Positions 44,597 to 54,180 are shown, counted from the first letter of the stretch. The stretch is 64,000 nucleotides of DNA from Cystobacter ferrugineus (GCF_001887355.1 NZ_MPIN01000004.1:721733-785732), one strand, 5' to 3'. The notes: generated from the letters alone by a model not told the origin. Program-made: numbers and translations.

Positions 44597-45634
44597 TCAA
44601 TGCCGGGTGAGGAGCGCGAACCCGGGCGCTTCGACTGGCACGCGCCGCAGCAGCGCGGCGAAGGGGGAGGGCGCATGGTCCGACAGCACGACGACTCCGG
44701 TGTCCGTCTCCACCGAGAACCCCAGGAAGCCCGAGTAGCCGCCCATCGCCGAGGAGCGCCACACGAGGGGTCTGCCCCGCACACGGGACACGTTCCATCC
44801 GAGTCCCACCCGCTTGCCCCAGGCCTTCACGCGCGGGGTGTGCGCCAGCCGCGCGGCATGGGTGAGCCCGACCTGCCAATGTCCGAGGTTCGCATCGAGG
44901 AAGCGCAGCAGGTCGGGCACCGTCGAGTAGAGGGCTCCCGCGCCGGGCAGGGCCGGCCAGGTCCAGGCGGGCACCCGCTCGTCCCGGGGGGTGTGGCCGG
45001 GAAGCACGCGCGGCTCCTGGGTCTCGGAGGGACGGGCGGTGGTGTCACCCATCTTCAGTGGAGTGCACAGCCAGTCGCGCACCGCGTGTGCGTAGTTGAG
45101 CTTCAAGCGGCGCGAGAGCGCATGGCCGAGCACGGCCATTCCGATGAGGGACTCGGCATGCCTTCGCGGCGGTGGGCTCGGGGGGTGGTAGTTGCGCAGG
45201 AAGTCCCCGAAGAGCATCGCGTTGTAGTGGCCGTAGGGGTCGCCCGGATTCCACGCGCCCGTCCGCAGATTCGGCGGCTCGTACGGCATGCCCGAGGTAT
45301 GTGTCGCCAGTTGCTCGAGCGTGATGCGGCCGGCGGCCTCGTCCGGCAGGAGCGAGCGGGGAATCAACTCCTGGAGCGGCGTGTCGAGCCTCGCCTCGCC
45401 CCTGTCCACCAGCAGAGCCAGGAGGGTGCCGGTGAAGACCTGGGTGAGTCCGCCCAGTGCGTACAGGGACTCGGGGGCGGGGGGCTCACCCTGGCCGCGC
45501 AGCATCCGCACGTGGTGCTCGCCCCGGTGCGTGATGCCCACGCACAGCGCGGCCGAGGGATACGCGCGCACGTAGCTCCGGGTGGCGAGGAGCAGGGCGT
45601 CAGCGGGTGAGCCAGGGGGGGCACGGAGGTTCAT
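44597..45634 (-). CDS. Serine beta-lactamase-family homologue lacking the SxxK nucleophile
   Basis: The 345-residue protein has the fold pattern of class C beta-lactamase-like esterases/peptidases: TLEQLATHTSGMPYEP (THTSGLP block), a Y-x-N-like GHYNAMLFG, and a late WRSSAMGGYSGFLGF in the place of the KTG/HxG strand. The catalytic block that normally reads .GS.TK.FT reads LGGLTQVFTGTLL, so the nucleophilic serine is glycine and the lysine is glutamine. No signal peptide is obvious. The family fold seems conserved but the catalytic dyad does not, so it is probably a noncatalytic binder, or a decaying gene. It may also be that a different serine is used. Confidence 0.78.
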   Translation of the reverse strand: MNLRAPPGSPADALLLATRSYVRAYPSAALCVGITHRGEHHVRMLRGQGEPPAPESLYALGGLTQVFTGTLLALLVDRGEARLDTPLQELIPRSLLPDEAAGRITLEQLATHTSGMPYEPPNLRTGAWNPGDPYGHYNAMLFGDFLRNYHPPSPPPRRHAESLIGMAVLGHALSRRLKLNYAHAVRDWLCTPLKMGDTTARPSETQEPRVLPGHTPRDERVPAWTWPALPGAGALYSTVPDLLRFLDANLGHWQVGLTHAARLAHTPRVKAWGKRVGLGWNVSRVRGRPLVWRSSAMGGYSGFLGFSVETDTGVVVLSDHAPSPFAALLRRVPVEAPGFALLTRH

Positions 45635-45699
45635 GGGGGTTGGGGGTCGACCGGTGAGTATCCCATCCGGCGGCCATGCATGGAAGTAGAGTGGGGTTC

Positions 45700-46770
45700 A
45701 TGCACATGGGGCTCCGCATCGCGGCTCTTCTGGTCGTGGGTTTCCTGGCGTGGCCCTCTGGCGCGCTGGCCTGCAGTTGCGAGCAACAGCCGAACGAGCT
45801 GCACGAGGCCTTGCGGTCGGCGCGTGAGAAGGCCGCTGCCATCTTCGTCGGACGGGTCGCCGCCATCGAGCCGGTCTATCAATCGCCCGACTCCAAACGC
45901 CTGCGTCTGCACCGGGTGACGTTCGAGGACATCGAGGTCTTGAAAGGGAAGGTCGCACCCCGGCAGGTCGTCACCACATACCGGCCGGACGGAATCGCCT
46001 GTGGCTATCTGTTCGAGGTGGGGGTCGAGTACCTCGTCTATGCGAGAGCGGACGAGCCGTCCGGGCTCGAGACCAGCATGTGCTCGCGGACACAACCCGC
46101 CCGGCGGGCCTCTGTCGAGATCGATTCATTGCGGATCGGTGCCCCCCCACTCCGCCCCGTGGCACTTCGCCGGAAGCGTGTGAGTTGCACCGAGTGCGAC
46201 GTGTTCTCCGTGGCCCCTGCCTTGGTTTGCGGTGGTGCGGAGCGGTGTGACTCGAGCGGCGTGAGGGAGGCCGCCAAGGCTCTGCACGAGGGCCGACCCT
46301 TCTGGGCCCTCGAGAGACGCCATGGTCATGGGGAGATCAAGGCGTATGGCGTGGCCTTGGATGGGCGGATGTTCGAGCTCGTGCAGCAGCCGTACTTCGG
46401 GGCGGAGGAGGACTGCATGCAGCGCGTGCTCCGGCGTTGGTGTGAGCGCTTGAGCGTCGAACCGGACCCGCAGGGGTGGCGGCCCGCCGTGACCTGTGTG
46501 GGCCCGGCTTCCGAGGAGTTCGTCTGCGACGAGACGACCACGCGCCGCTCGTCGTGGGGACCCGTGGAATCGATGCTCGGGGCCAGGTGCGATTGGGATC
46601 GCGCGGACGCTCCATTCTGTAGCCTGGACGAGGAGCCCGCATCGAGTGACCCAGGCGGACAGGCGACGAGTCCTGGGTTGTTGTGTGTCCCCTTCATGGG
46701 CCCGCCCCGGCACCGGTGCTGGCTCGTTCCCGATGTGGCGATCACTCCACCAGACAAAGCCGACCCGTAG
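45700..46770 (+). CDS. Secreted cysteine-rich protein with NTR/TIMP-like N-terminus
   Basis: ATG 45700 or 45706 opens a signal (AALLVVGFLAWPSGALA) followed at once by CSCEQQ, the CxC start typical of netrin/TIMP-like (NTR) domains. The strands AAAIFVGRVAAIEPVY, VTFEDIEVLKGK, VVTTYRPDGIACGYLFEVG and EYLVYARAD fit the OB-like NTR fold over residues ~25-150. The remaining ~200 residues contain many cysteines (CTECDV, LVCGGAERC, MQRVLRRWCERL, CDETT, RCDWD) and are unrecognised. Exported and disulfide-rich; substrate unknown. It is followed by another secreted protein gene on the same strand after 77 bases. Confidence 0.72.
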   Translation: MHMGLRIAALLVVGFLAWPSGALACSCEQQPNELHEALRSAREKAAAIFVGRVAAIEPVYQSPDSKRLRLHRVTFEDIEVLKGKVAPRQVVTTYRPDGIACGYLFEVGVEYLVYARADEPSGLETSMCSRTQPARRASVEIDSLRIGAPPLRPVALRRKRVSCTECDVFSVAPALVCGGAERCDSSGVREAAKALHEGRPFWALERRHGHGEIKAYGVALDGRMFELVQQPYFGAEEDCMQRVLRRWCERLSVEPDPQGWRPAVTCVGPASEEFVCDETTTRRSSWGPVESMLGARCDWDRADAPFCSLDEEPASSDPGGQATSPGLLCVPFMGPPRHRCWLVPDVAITPPDKADP

Positions 46771-46847
46771 CCGCTTGCCCACTCAACGCTGGGGTCGCCC
46801 TCCCGGGCGGGTTTGTCCGTTCTTCCTGGAATGTTAATGGTCGCCGG

Positions 46848-47447
46848 ATGAAGACAAACCCCATGAGGAGCGCGCGGTTGCCGCGCGGTGTGATGTTGGG
46901 TGCCTGGCTCGCCCTGTTTCCGGGAACGGGGGCGTTCGCCGCCGAGCCGGTCAACCCCTGGGCCCACCTGGTTCCGTCGGACACGGCGGTGACGTGCTTC
47001 GGTTCGAATCGGACCGTGTACTCCCCCCCGATCTCGAGCGTCCCCCAGCGTGGCTCCATGAGTCACTCTTCCCACTACTCCTGTCTGACCTTGGTGGGTC
47101 CGGCGGTCTCCTCGGCGGCCGTCGCCGCCACCTCGGTGGACTACCCGAGCTACACCTGTGACATGGTTCTTGGCAGTGCTCCGGAGCGCTTCACCGTCAT
47201 CTGGAACAACGGTGAGCACTCCGAACTGTCGCTCGCATCGGCCGAGGTGGATGTCCAGGCGACCACCACCACGGTGACCTATTCGGGCGAAGTGGTGGCG
47301 GGGAAGTTCAAGGGCCAGGGGGCCGTGCGCTCCTGGTCCTTCCGGAACGAGGACCTCTGGGAGCGGTGCCTGTCCCCGGAGGGGCTGCCGGAGGCGAATG
47401 TGTTCACCATCCTCGTGTTGACCCGCCTGCCCACCCCCGCGCCCTGA
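46848..47447 (+). CDS. Secreted protein of unknown function
   Basis: The 199-residue protein begins with a signal peptide (GVMLGAWLALFPGTGAFA|AEP). The mature part is beta-rich with aromatic and threonine clusters (VTCFGSNRTVYSPPISSVPQ, then FTVIWNNGEHSELSLASAEV), two or three cysteines and an acidic C-terminus. I see no recognisable domain. It lies between the NTR-like gene and the kinase operon on the same strand, with its own apparent spacing, so operon membership is unclear. Confidence 0.7.
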   Translation: MKTNPMRSARLPRGVMLGAWLALFPGTGAFAAEPVNPWAHLVPSDTAVTCFGSNRTVYSPPISSVPQRGSMSHSSHYSCLTLVGPAVSSAAVAATSVDYPSYTCDMVLGSAPERFTVIWNNGEHSELSLASAEVDVQATTTTVTYSGEVVAGKFKGQGAVRSWSFRNEDLWERCLSPEGLPEANVFTILVLTRLPTPAP

Positions 47448-47570
47448 GCATCCTGTCGCCGGCTCCGCCGTGGTCCCCATCCAGGGACGGAGTCTTTCGC
47501 GCCGGGGAAGGGGATGTTGTATGTCCGTCGCCCGCGGGCCCGAGCTCCCGCCGTTCCCCCGGGAGGCTCC

Positions 47571-50534
47571 TTGGAGACACGCACGACCAGTGTCCTGCTC
47601 GTTGATGATGATCCCGCCAACCTCGCCACCCTGGAAGCCGTCCTCGAGCCGCTCGGCCAGCGGCTGGTGATGGTGCGGTCCGGACGCGACGCGCTCCGGT
47701 GCGTGCTCGAGGAGGACTTCGCCGTCATCCTCCTGGACGTGCGCCTGGGAGACATGAGCGGCCTCGAAGTGATGGAGCTGCTGCGCGAGCGCGAGCGCAA
47801 CCGGCGCACGCCCATCCTGCTCATGACGGCGGCGGACATCGAGGTGCCGGAGCTGCTGGAAGGCTACGCCCACGGCGCGGTGGACTATCTCGGCAAGCCC
47901 CTCATTCCCCAGATGCTGCGCGCCAAGGTGGCCACCTTCGTGGAGCTCCAGCTCGCACGTGAGCAGGTCCGCCGTCAGCAGGACGCCCAGCGCGTCCTCG
48001 AGCGCAAGCAGTGGGAGGCTGAACAGAGTGGCCGGCTGCACGCGCTGCTGCTCCAGGCCCCGGTGGCTGTCGCCATCACCCGTGGCCCCGACTTCATCCT
48101 CGAGTTCGCCAATGCCTTCTACGAGAAGGTCATGGGCCGCGCCGTGGAGCCCGGTCAACCGCTGCTCGCGTTGTTTCCCGAGCTCGAGGCCCAGCCCGGG
48201 TTGCTGGAGAACCTCCGGCGCGTGCTGGAGACGGGAGAGCCTTTCCTCGGCAAGGAGTTCCCCGTCACCCTCAACCGGGGACAAGGGGGCGCGCCGGAAG
48301 AGGCCTACTTCGACTTCATCTATCAGGCCGCCCGGGATCCGGACGGACACATCACGGGCGTCATCTCCATCTCCGTGGAGGTGACCGGCCACGTCCGGGC
48401 GCGGCGCCACTCGGAGCGGCTCGCCGAGGAGCTGCACTCGCGCACGGCGGCGCTGCGCGAGAGCGAGGAGCGGTTGCGGCTGGCGATGGAGTCCACGGCG
48501 CTCGGCACCTGGGACTACAACCCCCTCACCCGGACACTCAACTGGGACGCACGCTGCAAGGAACTGGTCGGGGTGCCTCCGGATACCCGGCCCAGCCTCG
48601 AGTTGTTCTACTCGAAGATGTTTCCCGAGGATCGTGAGCGCGTGGCGGCCGCCATGCAGCGCGCCATGGATCCCGCGGGCGGCGGCGAATACGACGTCGA
48701 GTACCGAAACCTCGAGCCACGGGAGGGCGCGGAGTGGTGGTGCCGCGCCATGGGCCGGGTGCACTTCGAGCAGGGCCGCGTGGTGCGCTTCACGGGCACG
48801 GTGCAGGACGTCTCCGAGCGCAAGCGCGCGGAGCGCGAGCGGGGCCGGTTGCTGGACGAGGCGCGCCAGCGGGCCGAGCAGCTCCGGGGGCTGACCGAGG
48901 CGTCCCTGGCCATCAACGCCGTGGAGGGCATCCCTCCGGCGCTGTCGCTCATCGCCGAGCGGGCGCGGGTGCTCGGGGGGGCCCAGCGGTGCATGGTCAG
49001 CCTGACGGACGGCCACGAGGGGGTGGAGTCCATCACCGCCCTGTCTCTGGCGGATCCCTCCCTGGCCCGGCGCGGCGACGAGTCCTGGAGCGAGGAGACC
49101 GGCCTGGCCGCCCAGGTCCGTGGCTCGAACCAACCCCTGCGTCTGAGCCGGGCGGAGCTGCGGGAACGTCCGCCATTCCCATCCCCACGCGGCTGGCTCG
49201 CCGTGCCCCTGGTGGGCCGCGATGGCGCCAACCTCGGCCTGCTCCAGTTGTCCGACAAGGAGACGGGCGACTTCACCGCCGAGGACGAGGCCATCGTCAT
49301 GCAGCTCGCCCAGATGGCGAGCCTCGCCGTGGAGAAGATCCGCCTGTACGAGCTGGCCCGCACCCAGCGCCGCAACCTGCTCGCGGCGCTGATGCAGATG
49401 CCCGAGCCCCTGGCGGTCCTGCGGGGCGCGGACTTCCGCATCGAGATGGCCAATCTCACCTTCTCGCGCTCCGTGGGCGAGCGGCCCCTGGAGGGACGTC
49501 CCATTCGCGAGGCGATGCCCGAACTGGAGGGACAGGACTTCTTCGAGACCCTGGAGCGTGTGTATCACCAGGGAGAGGTCGTGCTGCGCAAGGAGGTGGT
49601 GCTGCGCTGGCGGCGGTTGCCGGAGCGCTTCCTGCGTGAGGGCATCTTCAACCTCGCCCTCCAGCCCCTGCGCGATGGGGAGGGCCGGGTGGAGGGCATC
49701 ATCGCCGTGGCCTTCGCGGTCACCGATCAGGTCCTCTCCCGTCGAGAGGTGGAGGGGCTCGCCGAACAGCTCCGCCAGAGCGAGCAGCGGTTGATCACCC
49801 TCGCCGTCGACCTGGAGGACCGGGTGCGCGAGCGCACCGCCCAGCTCCAGGCCGTCAACCAGGAGCTGGAGTCCTTCAGCTACTCGGTCTCCCATGATCT
49901 GCGTGCCCCGCTGCGCCACATCATCGGCTTCGCCCAGCTCCTGGAGCGGCGCGCCGGCCCCGTGCTGGACGAGGTGTCACGAGGCCACCTCAAGACGATC
50001 ACCACCGCCGCGCGTGATGGCGGCACGCTCATCGATGATCTGCTCGAGTTCTCCCGGATGGGCCGCGCGGAGCTGCGCCAGTCGCGCGTGGACCTGGGGG
50101 AAATGGTGCGCGAGGTGCTGCGCGGCCTCGAACCCGACATGAAGGGGCGGAGCCTGGAGTGGCGGGTGGGGGAGCTGCCCGCGGTCAAGGCGGATCCGGT
50201 GCTCGTGCGCCAGGTGCTGCGCAACCTCCTGGCCAATGCCCTGAAGTACACCCGGCCCCGGGCGCACGCCACCATCGAGGTGGGGGCCCGCGAGGTGCAG
50301 GGCGAGGTGGAGGTGTGGGTGCGCGACAACGGGGTGGGCTTCGACATGCGCTACGCCGACAAGCTCTTCGGCGTCTTCCAGCGCCTGCACACCGTCGAAC
50401 AGTTCGAGGGAACGGGGATCGGATTGGCCAACGTGCGGCGCATCATCTCCCGGCATGGGGGCCGCACCTGGGCGGAAGGGGCCGTGGACCAAGGGGCCAC
50501 CTTCCACTTCACCCTGCCCCGGGCCGGTTCCTGA
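47571..50534 (+). CDS. Hybrid sensor histidine kinase: receiver - PAS - PAS - GAF - PAS - HisKA/HATPase
   Basis: The ~987-residue cytoplasmic protein opens with a receiver domain (VLLVDDDPAN; phospho-acceptor D56 in AVILLDVRLGD; conserved lysine in LGKPL). PAS-like sensors follow at ~150-265 and ~290-415 (LRLAMESTALGTWDYNP), a GAF domain at ~435-590 and a further PAS at ~600-730. A HisKA domain has H775 in YSVSHDLRAPLRH. The ATPase has NLLANALKYT, RDNGVGFD and GTGIGLANV. No membrane helices. I chose TTG 47571 five bases after GGGAGG; ATG 47514 is an alternative adding 19 residues. It starts a run of four same-strand genes. As an N-terminal-receiver hybrid it likely receives phosphate from, or relays to, other regulators. 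Confidence 0.88.
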   Translation: METRTTSVLLVDDDPANLATLEAVLEPLGQRLVMVRSGRDALRCVLEEDFAVILLDVRLGDMSGLEVMELLRERERNRRTPILLMTAADIEVPELLEGYAHGAVDYLGKPLIPQMLRAKVATFVELQLAREQVRRQQDAQRVLERKQWEAEQSGRLHALLLQAPVAVAITRGPDFILEFANAFYEKVMGRAVEPGQPLLALFPELEAQPGLLENLRRVLETGEPFLGKEFPVTLNRGQGGAPEEAYFDFIYQAARDPDGHITGVISISVEVTGHVRARRHSERLAEELHSRTAALRESEERLRLAMESTALGTWDYNPLTRTLNWDARCKELVGVPPDTRPSLELFYSKMFPEDRERVAAAMQRAMDPAGGGEYDVEYRNLEPREGAEWWCRAMGRVHFEQGRVVRFTGTVQDVSERKRAERERGRLLDEARQRAEQLRGLTEASLAINAVEGIPPALSLIAERARVLGGAQRCMVSLTDGHEGVESITALSLADPSLARRGDESWSEETGLAAQVRGSNQPLRLSRAELRERPPFPSPRGWLAVPLVGRDGANLGLLQLSDKETGDFTAEDEAIVMQLAQMASLAVEKIRLYELARTQRRNLLAALMQMPEPLAVLRGADFRIEMANLTFSRSVGERPLEGRPIREAMPELEGQDFFETLERVYHQGEVVLRKEVVLRWRRLPERFLREGIFNLALQPLRDGEGRVEGIIAVAFAVTDQVLSRREVEGLAEQLRQSEQRLITLAVDLEDRVRERTAQLQAVNQELESFSYSVSHDLRAPLRHIIGFAQLLERRAGPVLDEVSRGHLKTITTAARDGGTLIDDLLEFSRMGRAELRQSRVDLGEMVREVLRGLEPDMKGRSLEWRVGELPAVKADPVLVRQVLRNLLANALKYTRPRAHATIEVGAREVQGEVEVWVRDNGVGFDMRYADKLFGVFQRLHTVEQFEGTGIGLANVRRIISRHGGRTWAEGAVDQGATFHFTLPRAGS

Positions 50535-50550
50535 TAAGACGGACTCCCTC

Positions 50551-52134
50551 GTGAGCGAACTCGAGAGAACCTTCCTGGTGGATGCTCCCCCCTCCAGGCC
50601 CCTGTCGATCCTCCTGCTGGAGGACAGCGCGCTGGATGCGCAGCTCATCTCCTCGCGTTTCGAGGAGGCGGGGATCGACGTGCGGCTGGAGCGCGTGGAC
50701 AACAAGGCCGGGTTCACACGGGCACTCGAGGGGTGCCCCTTTGATCTCATCCTCTCCGACTACAACGTCCCGGGCTTCGACGGTCTGGCCGCGCTGAGTG
50801 CCGCCCGGAGCGCCTGTCCGGACACGCCCTTCGTCTTCGTCTCCGGCGCGCTGGGCGAGGAGCGGGCCATCGAGCTGCTCAAGCGCGGGGCCACGGACTA
50901 CGTCCTCAAGGACCGGTTGGAGCGGCTCGTGCCGTGCGTGACGCGGGCCCTGCGCGAGGCGGAGGGGGAGCTGCGGCGCAAGCGCGCCGAGGAGGCCCTG
51001 CGCAAGTCCGAGGAGCGCTACGCGCTGGCCATCCGGGCGACCTCCGATGCCATCTGGGATTGGGATCTGGAGGCGGACTTCGTGCAGTGGAACGACACGC
51101 TCCCGCAGGTGTTCGGCTACGCCCTCGAGCACTTCGGCACTCATCCCGACCAGTGGGCCGAGCGCATCCACCCCGAGGAGCGCGAGCAGGTGCTCCAGGG
51201 CATTCGCGGCGCCATCGCCTCGAGCGCGGAGCACTGGACGGCGGAATACCGCTTCCTGCGCGCGGACGGCTCCTGGCGCCATGTGCTGGATCGCGGCTAC
51301 ATCGTCCGGGAGCCCGGCGGCAGGCCCGTGCGCATGGTGGGCGCCATGCAGGACATCTCCGAGCGCAAGCGCACCGAGGAGGAACGGCAACGGCTGCTCC
51401 AGGAGGCCCACCGCCGGGCCGAGTTCGAGCAGCAGCTCATGGGCATCGTCAGCCATGATCTGCGCAACCCCTTGAGCGCCATCCTCATGGCCGGCACGCT
51501 GCTGCTGCGCCACCAGGACACCCAGCCCTGGCAGGCCAGGACGGCCGCCCGCATCGTGTCCTCGGCGGAGCGCGCCCACCGGATGATCCGGGATCTGCTC
51601 GACTTCACCCAGGCCCGTCTGGGCGGTGGCATCCCCGTGAGCCCCGCGCCGTTGGACCTTCACGAGCTCGCGGCCCAGGTGGTGGAGGAGGCCCGCACGG
51701 CCCACCCCGGGCGCGAGCTGCTGCTCCTCCGCACGGGCGATGGGCAGGGACGCTGGGACGCGGATCGCATCGCCCAGGTGCTCTCCAACATCCTCGGCAA
51801 CGCCCTGCGCCACGGCTTGGATGGCACCCCGGTGCGCATCGAGACGGAGGGGCTGGAGGCACAGGTGCTCATGCGGGTGCACAACCAGGGCGCGCCCATT
51901 CCCTCGGAGCTGCTGCCGCACCTCTTCGAGCCCCTCACGCGCGGCGGCACGCGGCCCGGGCACTCCGATCGGAGCATCGGCCTGGGGTTGTACATCGTGC
52001 GGCAGATCGTCCTGGCGCACGGGGGCAGCGTGGAGGTCCACTCCACGGCCGACGAGGGCACCACGTTCACCGTCCGCCTGCCCCGGCTCGTCAGCGCGCG
52101 GCCGGCTTCCACCCACGAGGCACCTTCGACATGA
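50551..52134 (+). CDS. Receiver-PAS-histidine kinase
   Basis: The 527-residue protein starts at GTG 50551, 16 bases after the previous stop. Residues ~18-140 are a receiver (LLLEDSALDAQL; D70 in LILSDYNVPG; lysine in DYVLKDRL). A PAS/PAC sensor at ~160-280 contains DAIWDWDLEADFVQWND and RMVGAMQDISERK. HisKA has H302 in MGIVSHDLRNPLSAIL. The catalytic domain has SNILGNALRHG, VHNQGAPIP and IGLGLYIVRQIV. There are no membrane segments. It overlaps the next gene by ATGA. Partnering with the preceding kinase is suggested by adjacency only. Confidence 0.88.
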   Translation: MSELERTFLVDAPPSRPLSILLLEDSALDAQLISSRFEEAGIDVRLERVDNKAGFTRALEGCPFDLILSDYNVPGFDGLAALSAARSACPDTPFVFVSGALGEERAIELLKRGATDYVLKDRLERLVPCVTRALREAEGELRRKRAEEALRKSEERYALAIRATSDAIWDWDLEADFVQWNDTLPQVFGYALEHFGTHPDQWAERIHPEEREQVLQGIRGAIASSAEHWTAEYRFLRADGSWRHVLDRGYIVREPGGRPVRMVGAMQDISERKRTEEERQRLLQEAHRRAEFEQQLMGIVSHDLRNPLSAILMAGTLLLRHQDTQPWQARTAARIVSSAERAHRMIRDLLDFTQARLGGGIPVSPAPLDLHELAAQVVEEARTAHPGRELLLLRTGDGQGRWDADRIAQVLSNILGNALRHGLDGTPVRIETEGLEAQVLMRVHNQGAPIPSELLPHLFEPLTRGGTRPGHSDRSIGLGLYIVRQIVLAHGGSVEVHSTADEGTTFTVRLPRLVSARPASTHEAPST

Positions 52135-52994
52135 CGCGGATCTCCCTGCTCGGGCCCGGGACGTTCTCCGAGGAGTCCGCCCGCCACTTCCTCGGGGCGG
52201 TGCCCCACGAACTGCTGCCCTGCACGCTCATCGCCGAGGTCTTCCAGGCGGTCGTGTCGGGCCGGGCCGACCTCGGGGTCATCCCCATCGAGAACACCCT
52301 GGAGGGCTCGGTCAGCCAGCACCTGGACTGGCTCGTGCACGAGGTGGATCTGCCCATCCAGGCCGAGTGGGTGTACCCCATCACCATGAACCTCCTCGGC
52401 CATGGCCGGGTGGGGGAGGGCGGGGATGCCCAGTCCCGGTTGGCGCTCGTGCGCGAGGTGCTCTCGCACCCGGTGGCGCTCGGACAGTGCCGCGAGTTCC
52501 TGCGCACCCGGCTGCCCCATGCCCAGGTGGTGCCCGTCAGCTCCACGGCGGAAGGCGCGCGCCAGGTGCGCGAGCGCGCGTCGGAGCAGGGGCTCGCCGC
52601 CATCGGCAGCGCCGCGTCCGCGACCCTGTATGGGTTGGACATCCTGGCGGCGCATATCGAGGACCACCCCGACAACGCCACGCGCTTCGTGCTCGTGGGT
52701 CCCCGGCCCTTGTCGCTCGCGCGGCCGGGACGCCCGAAGACGAGCCTGCTCATCACCCTGCCCGCGGACTTCCCCGGGGCGCTCCATCAGGTGTTGTCCG
52801 TGTTCGCCCGCCGGCAGGTCAACCTCGTGCGGATCGAATCCCGGCCCACCCGCAAGCGTCTGGGCAACTACTTCTTCTTCATCGATGTCGATGCCGCCCT
52901 GTCCGCCGAGCCCCTGTCCGCCGCCCTCACCGAGATAGAATCGTTGGGTTGTTCGGTCCGGGTACTCGGCTCGTACCCCAGTCACGGAGTGTAG
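52131..52994 (+). CDS. pheA: Prephenate dehydratase with C-terminal ACT domain
   Basis: The 287-residue enzyme converts prephenate to phenylpyruvate for phenylalanine synthesis. It has the periplasmic-binding-like PDT fold: LLGPGTFSEESA, GVIPIENTLEGSV (~60) and the catalytic TRF in DNATRFVLVG (~185). The ACT regulatory domain (~205-275) contains IESRPTRK, the phenylalanine-binding ESRP motif. Its ATG overlaps the kinase stop by four bases, so translation is coupled to the kinase. A separate, larger homologue follows 6 bases later. Both look functional, which is unusual. Confidence 0.9.
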   Translation: MTRISLLGPGTFSEESARHFLGAVPHELLPCTLIAEVFQAVVSGRADLGVIPIENTLEGSVSQHLDWLVHEVDLPIQAEWVYPITMNLLGHGRVGEGGDAQSRLALVREVLSHPVALGQCREFLRTRLPHAQVVPVSSTAEGARQVRERASEQGLAAIGSAASATLYGLDILAAHIEDHPDNATRFVLVGPRPLSLARPGRPKTSLLITLPADFPGALHQVLSVFARRQVNLVRIESRPTRKRLGNYFFFIDVDAALSAEPLSAALTEIESLGCSVRVLGSYPSHGV

Positions 52995-53000
52995 GCCGCC

Positions 53001-54143
53001 ATGTCCGACGTCGTGGATTTGCAGCAACTGCGTGTTGCCATCGAGCAGGTGGACGAGGAGCTCCTCGACGCCCTGCGCCGCCGCATGGACCTGGCCGAGG
53101 AGATCGCCCGGTCCAAGCTCTCCACCGCGTCGCCCATCCGGGATCAACGGCGCGAGGATCTGCTCCTGCATCGCATCCGCACCGCGGCGATGGCGCGCAA
53201 GCTGGACCCGCATGAGGTGGAGCGGCTCTATCGCTTCATCATGGAGATGTCCGTTGCCCGGCAACACGCGTGGGTGACGGGGTTGGACACCATCCCGCTG
53301 CGCGTGGCCTACCCCGGCATCGAGGGCTCCTACAGCCACCAGATGGCGCACAAGCGCTACGCGGGCCGCTCCGGGGGCGTGCTCCTGTCCGGCTTCGACA
53401 CGCCCCGCCAGGCGGTGGAGGCGCTGCGCCAGGGCGAGGTGGACCTGGCCCTGCTGCCCATCGAGAACACCACCGCGGGGGCCATGTACGACACGTACGA
53501 CGCGCTCGCGGAGGAGGGTGTCACGCTCATCGCGGAGCTGGTGGATGGGGTGCATCACCGGCTGCTGGGCCTGCCCGGCGCGAAGCTCGAGGAACTGCAC
53601 ACCGTGCGCTCCCATCCCCAGGCGCTCGTTCAATGCGAGTCCTTCCTGCGCGAGCGGCTGCCCCATGTGCGTGTCCTGCCGGAGCTGGACACGGGCGTCG
53701 CGGCGCAGCGGGTGCGCGAGTCCAATGATCCGGGTATCGCGGCGATCGCGAGCGACTCGGCGGCGCAGCGCTTCGGGCTGGAGGTGCTGGAGCGCGACCT
53801 GCAGGGCACCAAGGGAGACTTCACCCGCTTCGTCGAGGTGGCGCGCGAGGCCTCGCCCCTGCCCGCGGAGGTGCCCTGCAAGACGTCCCTGGTGATGGTG
53901 CTGGAGAACAAGCCTGGCACGCTCAGCAAGGCCCTGCTGGTGCTCGCCGAGCGCGGGGTGAACCTGGCCAAGCTGGAGTCGCGCCCCCTGCCGGGCTCGC
54001 CCTGGGCCTACCGCTTCTTCCTGGACCTGGAGGGCCATGCCGCCTCCGCTCCCATCGAGGCGGTGCTGCGCGATCTCCAGCCCTATACCCAGTCCATGCG
54101 TCTGCTCGGCACCTACCCGCGCGTGGACCTGAAGCCGGCGTGA
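53001..54143 (+). CDS. Bifunctional chorismate mutase / prephenate dehydratase (P-protein)
   Basis: The 380-residue product has an N-terminal AroQ-type chorismate mutase (residues 5-~95; LRVAIEQVDEELLDALRRRM, then EEIARSK), a PDT domain (~100-285; YPGIEGSYSHQMA, LLPIENTTAGAM, catalytic TRF in GDFTRFVEVA) and an ACT domain (~298-370) with LESRPLPGSPWAYRF. It converts chorismate to phenylpyruvate in two steps. Starting ATG 53001 is 6 bases after the previous stop, so it is in the same operon as the stand-alone dehydratase and two kinases. The only obvious difference is the added mutase and divergence between the two PDT copies. Confidence 0.9.
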   Translation: MSDVVDLQQLRVAIEQVDEELLDALRRRMDLAEEIARSKLSTASPIRDQRREDLLLHRIRTAAMARKLDPHEVERLYRFIMEMSVARQHAWVTGLDTIPLRVAYPGIEGSYSHQMAHKRYAGRSGGVLLSGFDTPRQAVEALRQGEVDLALLPIENTTAGAMYDTYDALAEEGVTLIAELVDGVHHRLLGLPGAKLEELHTVRSHPQALVQCESFLRERLPHVRVLPELDTGVAAQRVRESNDPGIAAIASDSAAQRFGLEVLERDLQGTKGDFTRFVEVAREASPLPAEVPCKTSLVMVLENKPGTLSKALLVLAERGVNLAKLESRPLPGSPWAYRFFLDLEGHAASAPIEAVLRDLQPYTQSMRLLGTYPRVDLKPA

Positions 54144-54180
54144 ATCCTCTCGGGGGACGGGCGCTCGGGTCCGCCCTCCG

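Noticed and set aside
46326-49919. A 1197-codon minus-strand frame spanning two secreted-protein genes and the kinase
   Set aside because: It crosses gene boundaries and intergenic DNA, has shadow composition, and the plus strand carries receiver, PAS and HATPase motifs.
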